A DNA stretch of 64,000 nucleotides from Salinibacterium sp. ZJ450 (GCF_011751885.2 NZ_CP061771.1:310001-374000), one strand, 5' to 3'. Positions 36,662 to 45,450 are shown, counted from the stretch's first letter. Made by a program: numbers and translations. The notes: generated by a model from the letters alone, not told the origin.

Positions 36662-37932
36662 TTGGCCTCGACCTCGTCCCACGTGCGGAATCCGGTGGCT
36701 TCGCCGGCCTCGAAGCCGGGTCGGGGCTGACCGACGAGCGCGTGGTACTTGCTGAAGATCTCGTCGGCCTCGGTCAGCGGCAGCACGTGCTCAATGTCGT
36801 CGAAGGGCTTGCCGTCGGAGCGCTCGGCGACCATCCGGCGGATGACCTCGTAGCCCTCGCCGCGCATGTTCATGACGATCCGGTTGACCGGCTCGCGCCG
36901 CGCCTCATCGTATGCGACAAATGCGTCGTGGGGGTTGTCGAACTCCACGAGCTTCTCGGCCACGACACGCGCGTCGAGGAACGCCTGGCACACGCCATTA
37001 CCGCCGCGCGGGTACATCGCGTGTGCCGCATCGCCCAGCAAAACGACACGTCCGTCGACCCAGTTGTCGAGCGGCGTGTGGCGGATCAGCGGGAACAGGT
37101 ACACCTCGCGCGCATCGCGCATGAGCTGCTGCACGTCGAAGTACGGTATGTCGACCGTGTCGTAGAGCGGGATGACGTCCTCTATGGAGCCGAGCTGGTT
37201 CCAGTCCTCGATCGATTCCTCGCCGTCGACCTCGACGACCCAGTTGATCAGCTGCTTGCCGGAGCCTTCGAAGTCGTCGGCGATCGGGTAGATGATCATC
37301 GTGGAGATGCGCGGGTCGCCGATGTGCAGGATGGTGTGCCCGTCGCGGATCGGGTCCCAGAGCGTCGTTCCGCGGTACATCGTGATGCCGGAGTACTCCG
37401 GCTCCGCGGCCTCGGGATGCATCTGCTTGCGCGTGGGAGATTTGATGCCATCGGCGGCGATGACGGCGCTGTGCGTCACGTGTTCGATCGTGCCGTCCTC
37501 GTGGGCGATCTCCAGGGTCACGCTCTGGTCGTCCTGGGAGTACGACACCACTCGGCGGCCGAGCTTCACGGCATCCTCGCCGAGGCGCTCGAGCACCGTC
37601 CGGTAGAACATCATCTGCAGGGAACCGCGGTGCACGAAGCGCTGCTCGTGCAGGTAGCCCATGTGCACACCGCACTTCTCGGCGTAGATCTCCTGGCCGT
37701 AGTGGTTGTAGAAGATCGAGTCGACGGCGTCCACAGACATCGCCCGGAACTCCTCGAGAAGCCCGAGCTCTTCGATCTCCTTGACCCCGTAGACCTTGAT
37801 GTCGACACCGACACCGAGAGGCCTGAGCTCGGGGGCTGCTTCGTAGATGGTTGGGCGGAACCCCTTCTGGTGAAGGCGCAGGGCCGTGATGAGCCCGCCG
37901 GGCCCGGCTCCGATGATGGCGATGTCAGACAT
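36658..37932 (-). CDS. PhzS-like FAD-dependent monooxygenase
   Basis: 424 residues. FAD-binding GAGPGGLITALRLHQKG near the N-terminus, then FVHRGSLQMMFYRTVLERLG, AADGIKSPTRKQ (DG motif), GITMYRGTT and GDAAHAMYPRGGNGVCQA (GD motif). The body resembles the phenazine monooxygenase PhzS and related single-component aromatic hydroxylases that use NAD(P)H and O2. It probably hydroxylates, or oxidatively opens, an aromatic or N-heterocyclic ring. There is no separate ring-cleaving dioxygenase in the cluster. Confidence 0.88.
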   Translation of the reverse strand: MSDIAIIGAGPGGLITALRLHQKGFRPTIYEAAPELRPLGVGVDIKVYGVKEIEELGLLEEFRAMSVDAVDSIFYNHYGQEIYAEKCGVHMGYLHEQRFVHRGSLQMMFYRTVLERLGEDAVKLGRRVVSYSQDDQSVTLEIAHEDGTIEHVTHSAVIAADGIKSPTRKQMHPEAAEPEYSGITMYRGTTLWDPIRDGHTILHIGDPRISTMIIYPIADDFEGSGKQLINWVVEVDGEESIEDWNQLGSIEDVIPLYDTVDIPYFDVQQLMRDAREVYLFPLIRHTPLDNWVDGRVVLLGDAAHAMYPRGGNGVCQAFLDARVVAEKLVEFDNPHDAFVAYDEARREPVNRIVMNMRGEGYEVIRRMVAERSDGKPFDDIEHVLPLTEADEIFSKYHALVGQPRPGFEAGEATGFRTWDEVEAK

Positions 37933-37963
37933 GGTGTCCTGTTCTTCTCGTTGTTTGATCCGG

Positions 37964-38707
37964 CTACGCGCCGGAAGTCTGGGGGAACAGTTCGCTCAGG
38001 AACCGGGTCGTCGCGTTCCAGGCCCGCTCGGCATTGCGCGGGTGGTAGTTGAACAGTTCCGGCTTCGGTGAGAACTGCGCCTTGACGCTGGTGAAGGCGT
38101 GCACGGTGTGGCTGTAGAGGGTGAGTTCCCAGTGGATGTCGGCGCCGTTCAGCGCCCGCTCCAACTGCGCGCGCTGCTCGGAAGTCGCCATCGGGTCGAT
38201 TGCGCCCAGCGAGACGAGAGCCGCGGTGCCGGCGTTCGCGGCAGACCAGTCGAACTCGAGGATGTCGAGCCCGGGGTGGATGGCGATGACACCGCGCACC
38301 TGCCCGCCGGTGCGGACAAACTCGAGTGCCGACGAGCCGCCGAAGCAGTACCCGAGCAGCACGATGCTGTCGGCATCGACCTCGGGCTGGGCTGCCGCGG
38401 TGCGATGGGCCTCGGCGACGCGGGCGATCCACTCCGGGCGATTACCCACCATCGACCCCATATACGGGCCGATCTCCGGCTGCGCCTTGAGCGTCGTGCG
38501 GTTACCCCAAACGTCGGCGCCGAACACCGAGAACCCCAGTGCGGCGATCTTCTCCGCGATGGCAATCATGTCCGCACCGAGGCCGAATGCATCGTGAAGC
38601 AGCACGACCGTGGGAAGCTCGAACGCGCCCTCCGAGGCGACCAGGATCCCCTGCATGAGGGTGTCGCCGAGCCGGTACTCGACATCGCGCTGCGACAGGG
38701 TGACCAT
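37964..38707 (-). CDS. Dienelactone-hydrolase-family protein
   Basis: 247 residues, strong aaggagg site before the ATG. Alpha/beta hydrolase with Cys121 as nucleophile in GYCFGG, an Asp in LGAIDP and the His in YSHTVHAF. Classical dienelactone hydrolases open lactones in halo-aromatic degradation. It is the first gene of the leftward operon, directly behind the operator-bearing divergent promoter region. Confidence 0.87.
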   Translation of the reverse strand: MVTLSQRDVEYRLGDTLMQGILVASEGAFELPTVVLLHDAFGLGADMIAIAEKIAALGFSVFGADVWGNRTTLKAQPEIGPYMGSMVGNRPEWIARVAEAHRTAAAQPEVDADSIVLLGYCFGGSSALEFVRTGGQVRGVIAIHPGLDILEFDWSAANAGTAALVSLGAIDPMATSEQRAQLERALNGADIHWELTLYSHTVHAFTSVKAQFSPKPELFNYHPRNAERAWNATTRFLSELFPQTSGA

Positions 38708-38746
38708 TTGTATTCCTCCTTGAATCTGGAGCCGATCGTACGTGGA

Positions 38747-38758
38747 ATCGCACGCGAT
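38747..38758. promoter_or_regulatory. Proposed GntR operator in the divergent promoter region
   Basis: ATCGCACGCGAT, a perfect ATCGC-NN-GCGAT palindrome with flanking A and T (AATCGCACGCGATT). It lies 40 bp from the dienelactone hydrolase start. A weaker site, ATCGCACATGAT, is at 38933-38944 nearer the amidohydrolase. Confidence 0.65.
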
Positions 38759-38775
38759 TTCAAACGAGATTCTGA

Positions 38776-38810
38776 GAATGGGATCGCAGGTCGCGTCTGC
38801 GATCCCATTC
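38776..38810. repeat. Perfect 14-bp inverted repeat in the divergent gap
   Basis: GAATGGGATCGCAG and CTGCGATCCCATTC flank a 7-nt loop GTCGCGT. Each arm contains an ATCGC or GCGAT half-site. No T-run follows. It could be a second regulator site or an RNA hairpin. The 288-bp gap contains no gene. Confidence 0.8.
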
Positions 38811-38946
38811 CGGATGTCGCGCCCACAGCATCCGACTCACAGCTTTTATGCCCGGTGACCGGGCCTTATCGTGGCAAGGGGCGCCCGCAGCGGAGGGTGG
38901 CGCTGGCGACGCTCGCAATTTTCGCGTACGGTATCGCACATGATCT

Positions 38947-38970
38947 GCTGAGATCTTCTTGCATCTCAGC
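38947..38970 (+). promoter_or_regulatory. Hairpin in the amidohydrolase leader
   Basis: GCTGAGAT and ATCTCAGC form an 8-bp inverted repeat with an 8-nt loop, ending 25 bp before the ATG and just upstream of the agaaggg ribosome site. It could affect translation or be a protein site. Confidence 0.4.
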
Positions 38971-38995
38971 GAGCGCACACGAAAGAAGGGTCCGC

Positions 38996-40045
38996 ATGAC
39001 CGTCGTTGACATCAATATCCATCACCTCCCCGAGGACCTCTTCACCAACGAGAAGATCCTGAACGGCTTCCTCGACAGCGCTCCGCGCGGTTTCGGGGAG
39101 ATCGCCAGCGTCATCACGATGGAGAACGGCAAGAAGCAGCTGGTGCTCGAGAAGCCCAAGGGCTACCCGAACCTGAACTACGTCGACGGGGACTACTCCG
39201 CCGAGTCAAAGCTCGCGGCGATGGACGAAGCCGGCGTCGATTTCGGCATCATGCGCGTGCCCGTCTGGCAGGAGTGGCTGGGGCTCGAGACCTGCAAGGC
39301 AGTGAACGACAACGCCGCCGAGATCGTCACGAAGTCGAACGGCCGCCTCTTCGCCACTGCCTGCGTTCCGCCGTGGGGCGGCAAGGAGAACGTCTACGAA
39401 CTCGAGCGTGCCGTGGGTGACCTCGGTGCTGTCGGTGTGCAGCTCGCCTGCCACTACGGTCAGCTCTACCTCGACGACCCGGTGTTCGAGCCCTATCTCA
39501 AGGTGATCGAGAAGCTGGACATCCCGGTCATCGTGCACCACACGCCGCTTCCGGTCGAGTACAAGTCGGTGCTCGACTACACGAACCTGCGTCGTGAGTT
39601 CGGTCGCATCACCGATCAGGCCACGGCCGTCGGGCGCGAGCTGTTCAGCGGCATGTTCGACCGGATGCCCGGACTCCGCTTCATCCACACCATGCTCGGC
39701 GGCAACTGGTTCGCCAACACCGAGTTGCTGACCCCGCACGCCTCCCCGAAGGCCGAGGCGATGCAGCGACTCGACCCGACCGGCGGCCAGAAGATCAAGC
39801 AGTACCTGGAGGAGAACATCTTCTTCGACCTCACCCACCCGCACTCCTGGGGCAAGATCCAGGTCGAGGCAGCGCTCAAGATCAACGGAGCCGACCACTA
39901 CATGTTCGGATCGTCGTTCCCGGTCTTCTACAGCTGGATGAGCCAGGGCGTCGAGTTCGTCAAGAATGAGCTCGAGATCAGCGAGGAAGACCGCGAGGCG
40001 ATCTTCTACGGCAACGCCAAGCGGATGTTCAACCTCCCCATCTGA
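38996..40045 (+). CDS. Amidohydrolase-2 (ACMSD-like) metal-dependent enzyme
   Basis: 349 residues. TIM-barrel amidohydrolase of the decarboxylase/hydrolase group: DINIHHLP at the N-terminus, GVQLACHYGQLYLDDPVFEPYLK (shown here by its core HYGQ and FEPY), HH at 181-182, and RFIHTMLGGNW. The usual metal-binding Asp of GSDFP is replaced by Ser307 (FGSSFP), so metal binding differs from the family norm. Relatives decarboxylate aromatic acids or hydrolyse ring-cleavage products. It opens the rightward operon and is followed 28 bp later by the DUF3500 gene. Confidence 0.82.
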   Translation: MTVVDINIHHLPEDLFTNEKILNGFLDSAPRGFGEIASVITMENGKKQLVLEKPKGYPNLNYVDGDYSAESKLAAMDEAGVDFGIMRVPVWQEWLGLETCKAVNDNAAEIVTKSNGRLFATACVPPWGGKENVYELERAVGDLGAVGVQLACHYGQLYLDDPVFEPYLKVIEKLDIPVIVHHTPLPVEYKSVLDYTNLRREFGRITDQATAVGRELFSGMFDRMPGLRFIHTMLGGNWFANTELLTPHASPKAEAMQRLDPTGGQKIKQYLEENIFFDLTHPHSWGKIQVEAALKINGADHYMFGSSFPVFYSWMSQGVEFVKNELEISEEDREAIFYGNAKRMFNLPI

Positions 40046-40073
40046 TCCACGACGACGACTTTCGGAGCCGATC

Positions 40074-41381
40074 ATGGTTGATCACCCCAACAGCAACGAC
40101 ATCGACGACTTCTTCTCCAGCGACCGGGTGTCCGGGCGCGAGGAAGCGGTCGAGCTCACCTCGCAGAGCTATCGCGAGCATCTCATCGACCTCGATGACC
40201 CGATGCTCGCCGAGGTGCGCGGGATGGACTACGAAGAGTTCGCGGCCGATCGGTACAAGGCCCCATTCCTGCGCGAGCTGTTGGACTACTGGAAAGGACT
40301 GTACGACGAGCCCTTCGTCGGCATCACCTCCGACGGCGAGCGCCGGGAGGGGCTGTACCGGCTGCCCGACAGTACGACGCCCGACCCCGCGCCTGCCGCG
40401 TCGGCTGCGAGACTGCTCTCGCTGCTGAGCGCCGAGCAGAAGGAGAGAATCGGCTATCCGCTGGATGCTCCGGAGTGGCGAGGCTGGAGCAACCCGGAGT
40501 TCGTGTTCTTCCGCACTGGCCTGCGCATGGAGGACCAGAGCGACGAGGTCGCGGAAGCGATACTCGATGTCGTCCAGGCGTCCCTGAGCCCCGAGGGGTT
40601 CGACCGCGTGCGCGAGGCGATGGATCTGAACGGATACCTCGGCGAGTTGGTTGCGCTGCCGAAGATCATGAACAACCGCAGCTACTGGTTCGCGCTGTTC
40701 GGCACGCCCTCCGCGGACCAGCCGTGGGGCTGGCAGCTATACGGCCATCACGTCGCCCTCAACTTCGTCACCGTCGGCGGCCGACACGTCGTCGCTCCGG
40801 TGTTCATCGGCGCGGAACCGGCGCTGTCAGACGACGACCGCCAGCCGCTGTTCGACGCACGCGAGAAGGTGGCGATCGAGCTTGCCGAGTCGCTCGACGC
40901 CGGCCAGCGAGAGCAGGCCATCGTCTACCGGTCGGTGCTCGACCCGGCAATGCCGGAGGGCCGGATGCATCCTGCCGACGAGCGCCACGTCGCGGGTGCC
41001 TTCCGGGATAACCGCGTGGTGCCGTATGAAGGAATCCGCGCGTCGGCGCTGACTGATGCTCAGTGGGCGTTGCTGCGTGACATGGCGGAGGACTTCCTGG
41101 TGCTGCTCACCGAGTCGCAACGTGAGCAGTCGCTCGTCGAAGTCGATGCACATCGGGACGAGACCTTCTTCAGCTGGTATGGGGCGACGGATGGCTCGCA
41201 GCCGTTCTACTTCCGCATCCAGAGTCCCGTCATCATCGCCGAGCTCGACCATCACGCGGGTGTCTGGCTGAACAACCGCCTGCCGGCGCGATTCCACGTG
41301 CACACCACGCTGCGGCTGCCCAACGGGAACGACTACGGCAAGGCATACCTCGACGAGTGGCGCCACCGCGGGTTCAGCTGA
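40074..41381 (+). CDS. DUF3500-family protein
   Basis: 435 residues, cytoplasmic, no signal peptide. DUF3500 hallmarks: GYPLDAPEWRGWSNPEF, WGWQLYGHHVALNFVTVGG and PVIIAELDHHAGVW with HVHTTLRLPNGNDYGKAYL at the end. The family has no established enzymatic role. Conserved paired His (GHH, DHH, HVH) look like a metal site. Its place in the operon suggests a catabolic step specific to this pathway. The stop codon touches the first operator-like repeat before the importer genes. Confidence 0.85.
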   Translation: MVDHPNSNDIDDFFSSDRVSGREEAVELTSQSYREHLIDLDDPMLAEVRGMDYEEFAADRYKAPFLRELLDYWKGLYDEPFVGITSDGERREGLYRLPDSTTPDPAPAASAARLLSLLSAEQKERIGYPLDAPEWRGWSNPEFVFFRTGLRMEDQSDEVAEAILDVVQASLSPEGFDRVREAMDLNGYLGELVALPKIMNNRSYWFALFGTPSADQPWGWQLYGHHVALNFVTVGGRHVVAPVFIGAEPALSDDDRQPLFDAREKVAIELAESLDAGQREQAIVYRSVLDPAMPEGRMHPADERHVAGAFRDNRVVPYEGIRASALTDAQWALLRDMAEDFLVLLTESQREQSLVEVDAHRDETFFSWYGATDGSQPFYFRIQSPVIIAELDHHAGVWLNNRLPARFHVHTTLRLPNGNDYGKAYLDEWRHRGFS

Positions 41382-41426
41382 TCACACGCGATCTGATTCG
41401 CGATCACGCGTGTTATCGCATAAGAT
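41381..41426. promoter_or_regulatory. Cluster of operator-like repeats before the importer operon
   Basis: ATCACACGCGAT (41381-41392, one mismatch to ATCGC-NN-GCGAT), GCGATCACGCGTGTTATCGC (41400-41419, imperfect palindrome) and ATCGCATAAGAT (41415-41426). Probable control region linking the importer to the GntR protein. Confidence 0.5.
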
Positions 41427-41462
41427 TTCACACACGATCCGCCAGAGAAGGCAGATCGTGAG

Positions 41463-41490
41463 TTGACAAAACGTACGTTACCGATACGTT
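41463..41490 (+). promoter_or_regulatory. Putative promoter of the importer operon
   Basis: TTGACA (41463-41468), 16 bp, TACGTT (41485-41490). The spacer holds the palindrome AACGTACGTT. The leader to the ATG at 41597 is about 100 nt. Confidence 0.5.
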
Positions 41491-41596
41491 GCGCTGTTTC
41501 ACTAGACACAGAGTCCAGTGAGTGCTAAAAAAACTGTACCGAAGCGCGTCAAAGCGGACGCGCCGGGCTACTGCTACACGAGGAGGTGTTGCGTAG

Positions 41597-43129
41597 ATGA
41601 CCGCACCAAGGCTGGAAGTGCGCTCCCTGTCGAAGACATTCGCCGGAGTGACAGTGCTCAAGGACGCCCACCTGCAAGTCCAGGCAGGAGAGGTCCACGC
41701 CCTCATCGGGCAGAACGGCTCTGGCAAGTCGACGCTGATCAAGCTCATCAGTGGCGTTTACCGCGCAGACCATGGCGGCGAGGTGTTCGTCGACGGTGAG
41801 CGCATCGGTACTCCCGTAGATCCAGGGCGACTGCACGACGAGGGACTGGCGTTCGTCCACCAGGACCTCGGCCTCATCCCGGATCTCAGCGTCCGTGAAA
41901 ACGTGCGCGTCGGCCGGCATTCGACAACCCGGTTCACCGGATGGATCAACAAGGGCAAGGACGCGAAGGCGGTCCGCGAGGCCTTGGAGTTTCTGGGCCT
42001 CGGCCACATCTCACCCGACGCCAAGGTCGGCAGCCTGCGCCCGAGTGAACGCGTCGGTGTCGCCATCGCGCGAGCGCTGCAGGAGCGACAGCTCGGCAGC
42101 GGCGTTGTGGTGTTCGATGAGTCCTCGCGCGCGATTCCGCACGAGTCGCTGGATGACTTCTACGACATGATCCGTCTGCTCACCTCCCAGGGGACCGGCG
42201 TGGTGATCGTGAGCCACAACCTCAACGAGGTGCTGCAGATCGCCGACCGGGTGACAGCCCTCCGTAACGGCCGTGTGGTTGAGATGGGGCTCTCCACCGC
42301 CGATCTCGACGAAGCGGCACTGACCAAGCTCGTCCTCGGCCACTACGGAGAGCTCGACGATTTCCAGGCGGCCATGCCCGCCGACATCCGGGATGGCGGC
42401 ATCGAACTGCGCGGCATCAGCGGCGGGCGCATTCGCAATGTCTCCACAGCGGTCAAGCGGGGCGAGGTGGTCGGCTTCACCGGCAGCGTCGACTCCGGGC
42501 TTTCCAGCCTGGCGCCGCTCATCGCCGGCGCGGTCAGTGGGCGTGGGACGATCGTCGTCGATCACTCGGAACTCCCGCTCGAGAGCGCGAGCATCAGGAA
42601 GGCACTTCGTGCGGGAATCGCCTACATCCCGCAGGATCGCCATGGCCAGGGACTCGCGACCGGTCTGACCGTCGAGGAGAACGTCACGCTCCCGCATCTG
42701 CACCGGCGGGGCAAGCCGTGGTGGACCGGGCTGGGCTGGCAGAAGTCCGAAACGGAAGCGGTGCTCAAGGCCTTCGAGGTCACGCCGCCGAATCGCCATG
42801 CCGTTGTCGCTACCTTCTCGGGCGGCAACCAGCAGAAGGTCCTCATGGGCAAGTGGCTGCTGGGCGGGCCCACTGCGCTTGTGCTCGACGACCCGACCCA
42901 GGCGGTGGATGTCGGTGCCCGCTCGGCGGTGCTGCGAGCCACGCGCCAGGCCGCAGTCGACGGTGCCGCCGTCGTTCTGTGCAGCTCCGAGGTCGACGAC
43001 CTCGCCGCGGTCTGTGACCGCGTTCTCGTTCTGGAGGAGGGGAAGGTGCTGCTCGAACTCGAGCGCCCGTTCACTGCCGACGACATCCTCTCCGCGATCT
43101 TCCACGACTCCGAAGGATCTGACCGATGA
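41597..43129 (+). CDS. RbsA/MglA-type ABC transporter ATP-binding protein
   Basis: 510 residues with two ABC domains. Domain 1: Walker A GQNGSGKST, Q-loop FVHQDLGLIPDLSV, a weak signature (SLRPSERV) and VVVFDES. Domain 2: degenerate Walker A (TGSVDSGLSS), good signature FSGGNQQKVLMGKWLL and LVLDDPTQAVDVG. This asymmetry is usual in the family. It drives import by the permease that follows. ATGA overlap with the permease gene. Confidence 0.92.
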   Translation: MTAPRLEVRSLSKTFAGVTVLKDAHLQVQAGEVHALIGQNGSGKSTLIKLISGVYRADHGGEVFVDGERIGTPVDPGRLHDEGLAFVHQDLGLIPDLSVRENVRVGRHSTTRFTGWINKGKDAKAVREALEFLGLGHISPDAKVGSLRPSERVGVAIARALQERQLGSGVVVFDESSRAIPHESLDDFYDMIRLLTSQGTGVVIVSHNLNEVLQIADRVTALRNGRVVEMGLSTADLDEAALTKLVLGHYGELDDFQAAMPADIRDGGIELRGISGGRIRNVSTAVKRGEVVGFTGSVDSGLSSLAPLIAGAVSGRGTIVVDHSELPLESASIRKALRAGIAYIPQDRHGQGLATGLTVEENVTLPHLHRRGKPWWTGLGWQKSETEAVLKAFEVTPPNRHAVVATFSGGNQQKVLMGKWLLGGPTALVLDDPTQAVDVGARSAVLRATRQAAVDGAAVVLCSSEVDDLAAVCDRVLVLEEGKVLLELERPFTADDILSAIFHDSEGSDR

Positions 43130-44139
43130 CCACCACGACCCCGAATCCCACCACCTCCAACGTCACGATTCCGAAGCCCGTCTCGCCGGCGCGACGGATC
43201 GCGTTCAACATCCTCTCCCGCTATGCGCTCGTGATCTTGTGGATCATCATGCTGCTGGTGCTCCTGGCGTTCGTGCCGGGTGACGTCAGCCCGTTCGACG
43301 CCATGCGCACGGTCTTCAGCCAGATCACGCCCGTGATCTTCCTGGCGCTCGGCGTGGTGATCACGATGTCGGTCGGCGAGTTCGACCTGTCGTTCGCGGG
43401 AATTTTCAGCATCTCCGCGGTCGCGGTCCCGTCGCTTGCCGTCCTTTACGGCTGGCCCGTCGGCCTCGCAGTGCTTGCCGCGATCGTCATTGCCCTCGTC
43501 TTGGGTGCGATCAATGCCGCGCTGATCGTGGGGCTGGGAATCAACTCGGTCGTCGTCACCCTCGGTGTCTGGAGCGTCGCCGGCGGGCTCGCGTTCTGGC
43601 TGTCGCGTGAGACCACCGTCAGCGGTCTCGACCCCGCGCTCGCCGCGATCTCGACGGGTCGATTCCTCGGGCTGCCGCACGTGTTCTGGTATGGCGTCAT
43701 CCTGGTTGCGATCGCCGCGTACATCATGGGAGCCACTCCCATCGGCCGCCACATGGCGTTCGTGGGATCCAACCGCGCCGTCGCTGCGCTCGCCGGGATC
43801 GCGGTCAGCCGGGTGCGGATTGGCGCGTATCTCGCGAGCGCCCTGCTCGCAGGGCTCGCTGGCGTCGTGATCTCGATCGGAAACGGCGGCTTCAACCCGG
43901 CATCCGCCGGGGCGTACCTGCTGCCCACGTTCGCCGCGGTGTTCCTCGGCACGGTCGCGGTCGTGCCTGGCCGGTTCAACCCGATCGGCATGCTGATCGC
44001 CGCATACTTCCTCATCACCGGTGTCTTCCTGCTGCAGCTCCTCCACTTCACCGGCTGGGTGACCGAGGTCTTCTATGGCATGGCGTTGATCGTCGCCGTC
44101 ACGGTGTCGCACCTTCTGCAACGCCGAATCAAGGGCTGA
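43126..44139 (+). CDS. RbsC-type ABC transporter permease
   Basis: 337 residues, about nine to ten hydrophobic helices, with the family motif GINSVVVTLG and GRHMAFVGSNRAVAALAGI, the latter near the ATPase contact. It forms the membrane channel of a carbohydrate-uptake-2-type importer. Confidence 0.9.
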   Translation: MTTTTPNPTTSNVTIPKPVSPARRIAFNILSRYALVILWIIMLLVLLAFVPGDVSPFDAMRTVFSQITPVIFLALGVVITMSVGEFDLSFAGIFSISAVAVPSLAVLYGWPVGLAVLAAIVIALVLGAINAALIVGLGINSVVVTLGVWSVAGGLAFWLSRETTVSGLDPALAAISTGRFLGLPHVFWYGVILVAIAAYIMGATPIGRHMAFVGSNRAVAALAGIAVSRVRIGAYLASALLAGLAGVVISIGNGGFNPASAGAYLLPTFAAVFLGTVAVVPGRFNPIGMLIAAYFLITGVFLLQLLHFTGWVTEVFYGMALIVAVTVSHLLQRRIKG

Positions 44140-44229
44140 CCCTCGACAAGCGATCGAGAGCAGACCCCGCACCAGCTGCACTACCCATCACCAAGAGCAC
44201 TACCCACACCCACGAATGGAGTCACTCGA

Positions 44230-45393
44230 ATGACGAAGTCACTACGAGCTCTCGGCGTCGCTCTCGCCGCCGCGAGCATGCTCATCCTCGCCGGTTGCGC
44301 CGGCGACGGAGGGGACAACACCGCCGCACCGGCCGAACCGGCAGCCGAGCTGAGCTCCGAGGCTCAGGCGGCGCTCGAGATCGTCGAGGCTGCATCCGTC
44401 TCCGTCGACGAGTTCGAGGCACCAGGCGACGCGATCGACGGCAGCGCCATCGCCGGCAAGACCGTGTACTACATCCCCGCCACACTGCAGGTTCCGGTGC
44501 TGAAAGTCATCGGCGAAAACCTGACCGATGCGCTCGACAACCTCGACGCGACCGTCCAGGTCTGCGACGGCAAGGCGAACCCCGCCGACATCGCGAGCTG
44601 CGTCGCGCAGGCGATCGCAGCGGATGCCGGTGCCGTCGTCACCGCAGGCATCACCCCGGAGTTCGCACCGGCCGCATTCGCCGACCTGACCGCCGCGGGG
44701 ATTCCCTGGGTGCAGGGCCTCACCGCCCCGGCCGGCGCCGCCGACCCGACGCAGGTCGCCTACGTCACGGAGAACCAGGTCCTGCTGCAGAGCTGGTCCA
44801 CCAACTGGGTCATCGCCGACTCGGATGCCAAAGCGAACGTGCTCGTGATCAAGCTGACCGACACCCCGGCGACGACGATGTGGGCCGACGCGGGGATCCT
44901 CGCGACCTACGAGAAGGGCTGCGCGGACTGCGTCGTGGAGGTCATCGAGATCAACTCGGGCCAGCTCGACCGCTTGCAGAGCCTGATCAGCTCGACGCTG
45001 GTGGCGAAGCCCGACATCACCTACATCCAGGCGCAGTTCGACCAGTTCCTGCCGGCCGTCGCCCAGGGCATCCAGTCCGCCGCGCGCGACGACATCACGG
45101 TCGCGAGCGTCGACGGTTTCCTGTCAACACTGCAGGACATGGAGGCCGGTGGGAACATCAAGTCCGCCGTCGCCTACAACAAGTCAGCCCTGGGCTGGTA
45201 CCTGGCTGACGCCGCCGCGCGTCTGGCCGCCGGACAGCCTGCCGTCCAGAACCTCGACTTCCCGTTCCGTCGCGCGTTCAACGAGACGAACCTCGGCGAC
45301 CTCACACTGACGCCCGAGGCTGAGGCATCCGGGGAGTGGTTCGGCGACGCCGACTACCAGGCCGGGTTCCTCGAGCTGTGGGGCACCAACTAG
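44230..45393 (+). CDS. Substrate-binding lipoprotein of the RbsB-like importer
   Basis: 387 residues. Signal peptide with lipobox LILAGC, then an acidic Ala/Glu-rich linker and a type I periplasmic-binding fold (KTVYYIPATLQVPVLKVIGE, DGKANPADIASCVAQAIAADAGAVV shown by its start DGKANP). It captures the substrate outside the membrane. Although the class is best known for sugars, members also carry aromatic or heterocyclic compounds. It ends the rightward operon. Confidence 0.9.
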   Translation: MTKSLRALGVALAAASMLILAGCAGDGGDNTAAPAEPAAELSSEAQAALEIVEAASVSVDEFEAPGDAIDGSAIAGKTVYYIPATLQVPVLKVIGENLTDALDNLDATVQVCDGKANPADIASCVAQAIAADAGAVVTAGITPEFAPAAFADLTAAGIPWVQGLTAPAGAADPTQVAYVTENQVLLQSWSTNWVIADSDAKANVLVIKLTDTPATTMWADAGILATYEKGCADCVVEVIEINSGQLDRLQSLISSTLVAKPDITYIQAQFDQFLPAVAQGIQSAARDDITVASVDGFLSTLQDMEAGGNIKSAVAYNKSALGWYLADAAARLAAGQPAVQNLDFPFRRAFNETNLGDLTLTPEAEASGEWFGDADYQAGFLELWGTN

Positions 45394-45406
45394 CGAACGC
45401 CACTCT

Positions 45407-45438
45407 CACCGGCCTCTGCCTCAGGGCAGAGGCCGGTG
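45407..45438 (+). terminator. Terminator hairpin after the importer operon
   Basis: CACCGGCCTCTGCC and GGCAGAGGCCGGTG form a 14-bp perfect stem with a TCAG loop, 13 bp after the stop. No clear T-run follows. Confidence 0.65.
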
Positions 45439-45450
45439 ACGAACCACCTT

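Noticed and set aside
38776-38810. Inverted repeat as a terminator
   Set aside because: It lies between divergent genes upstream of both, and no T-run follows on either strand.
41597-43129. ABC ATPase with a defective first signature and second Walker A
   Set aside because: Such asymmetry between the two ABC domains is normal for RbsA/MglA-type proteins.
42622-44181. 519-codon minus-strand frame rich in Asp/Glu/His
   Set aside because: Shadow of the permease and ATPase genes; no ribosome site or domain.
33961-45393. Genomic island integrated at tRNA-Thr
   Set aside because: No integrase gene and no second copy of the tRNA 3' end was found, so integration at the tRNA is not supported.
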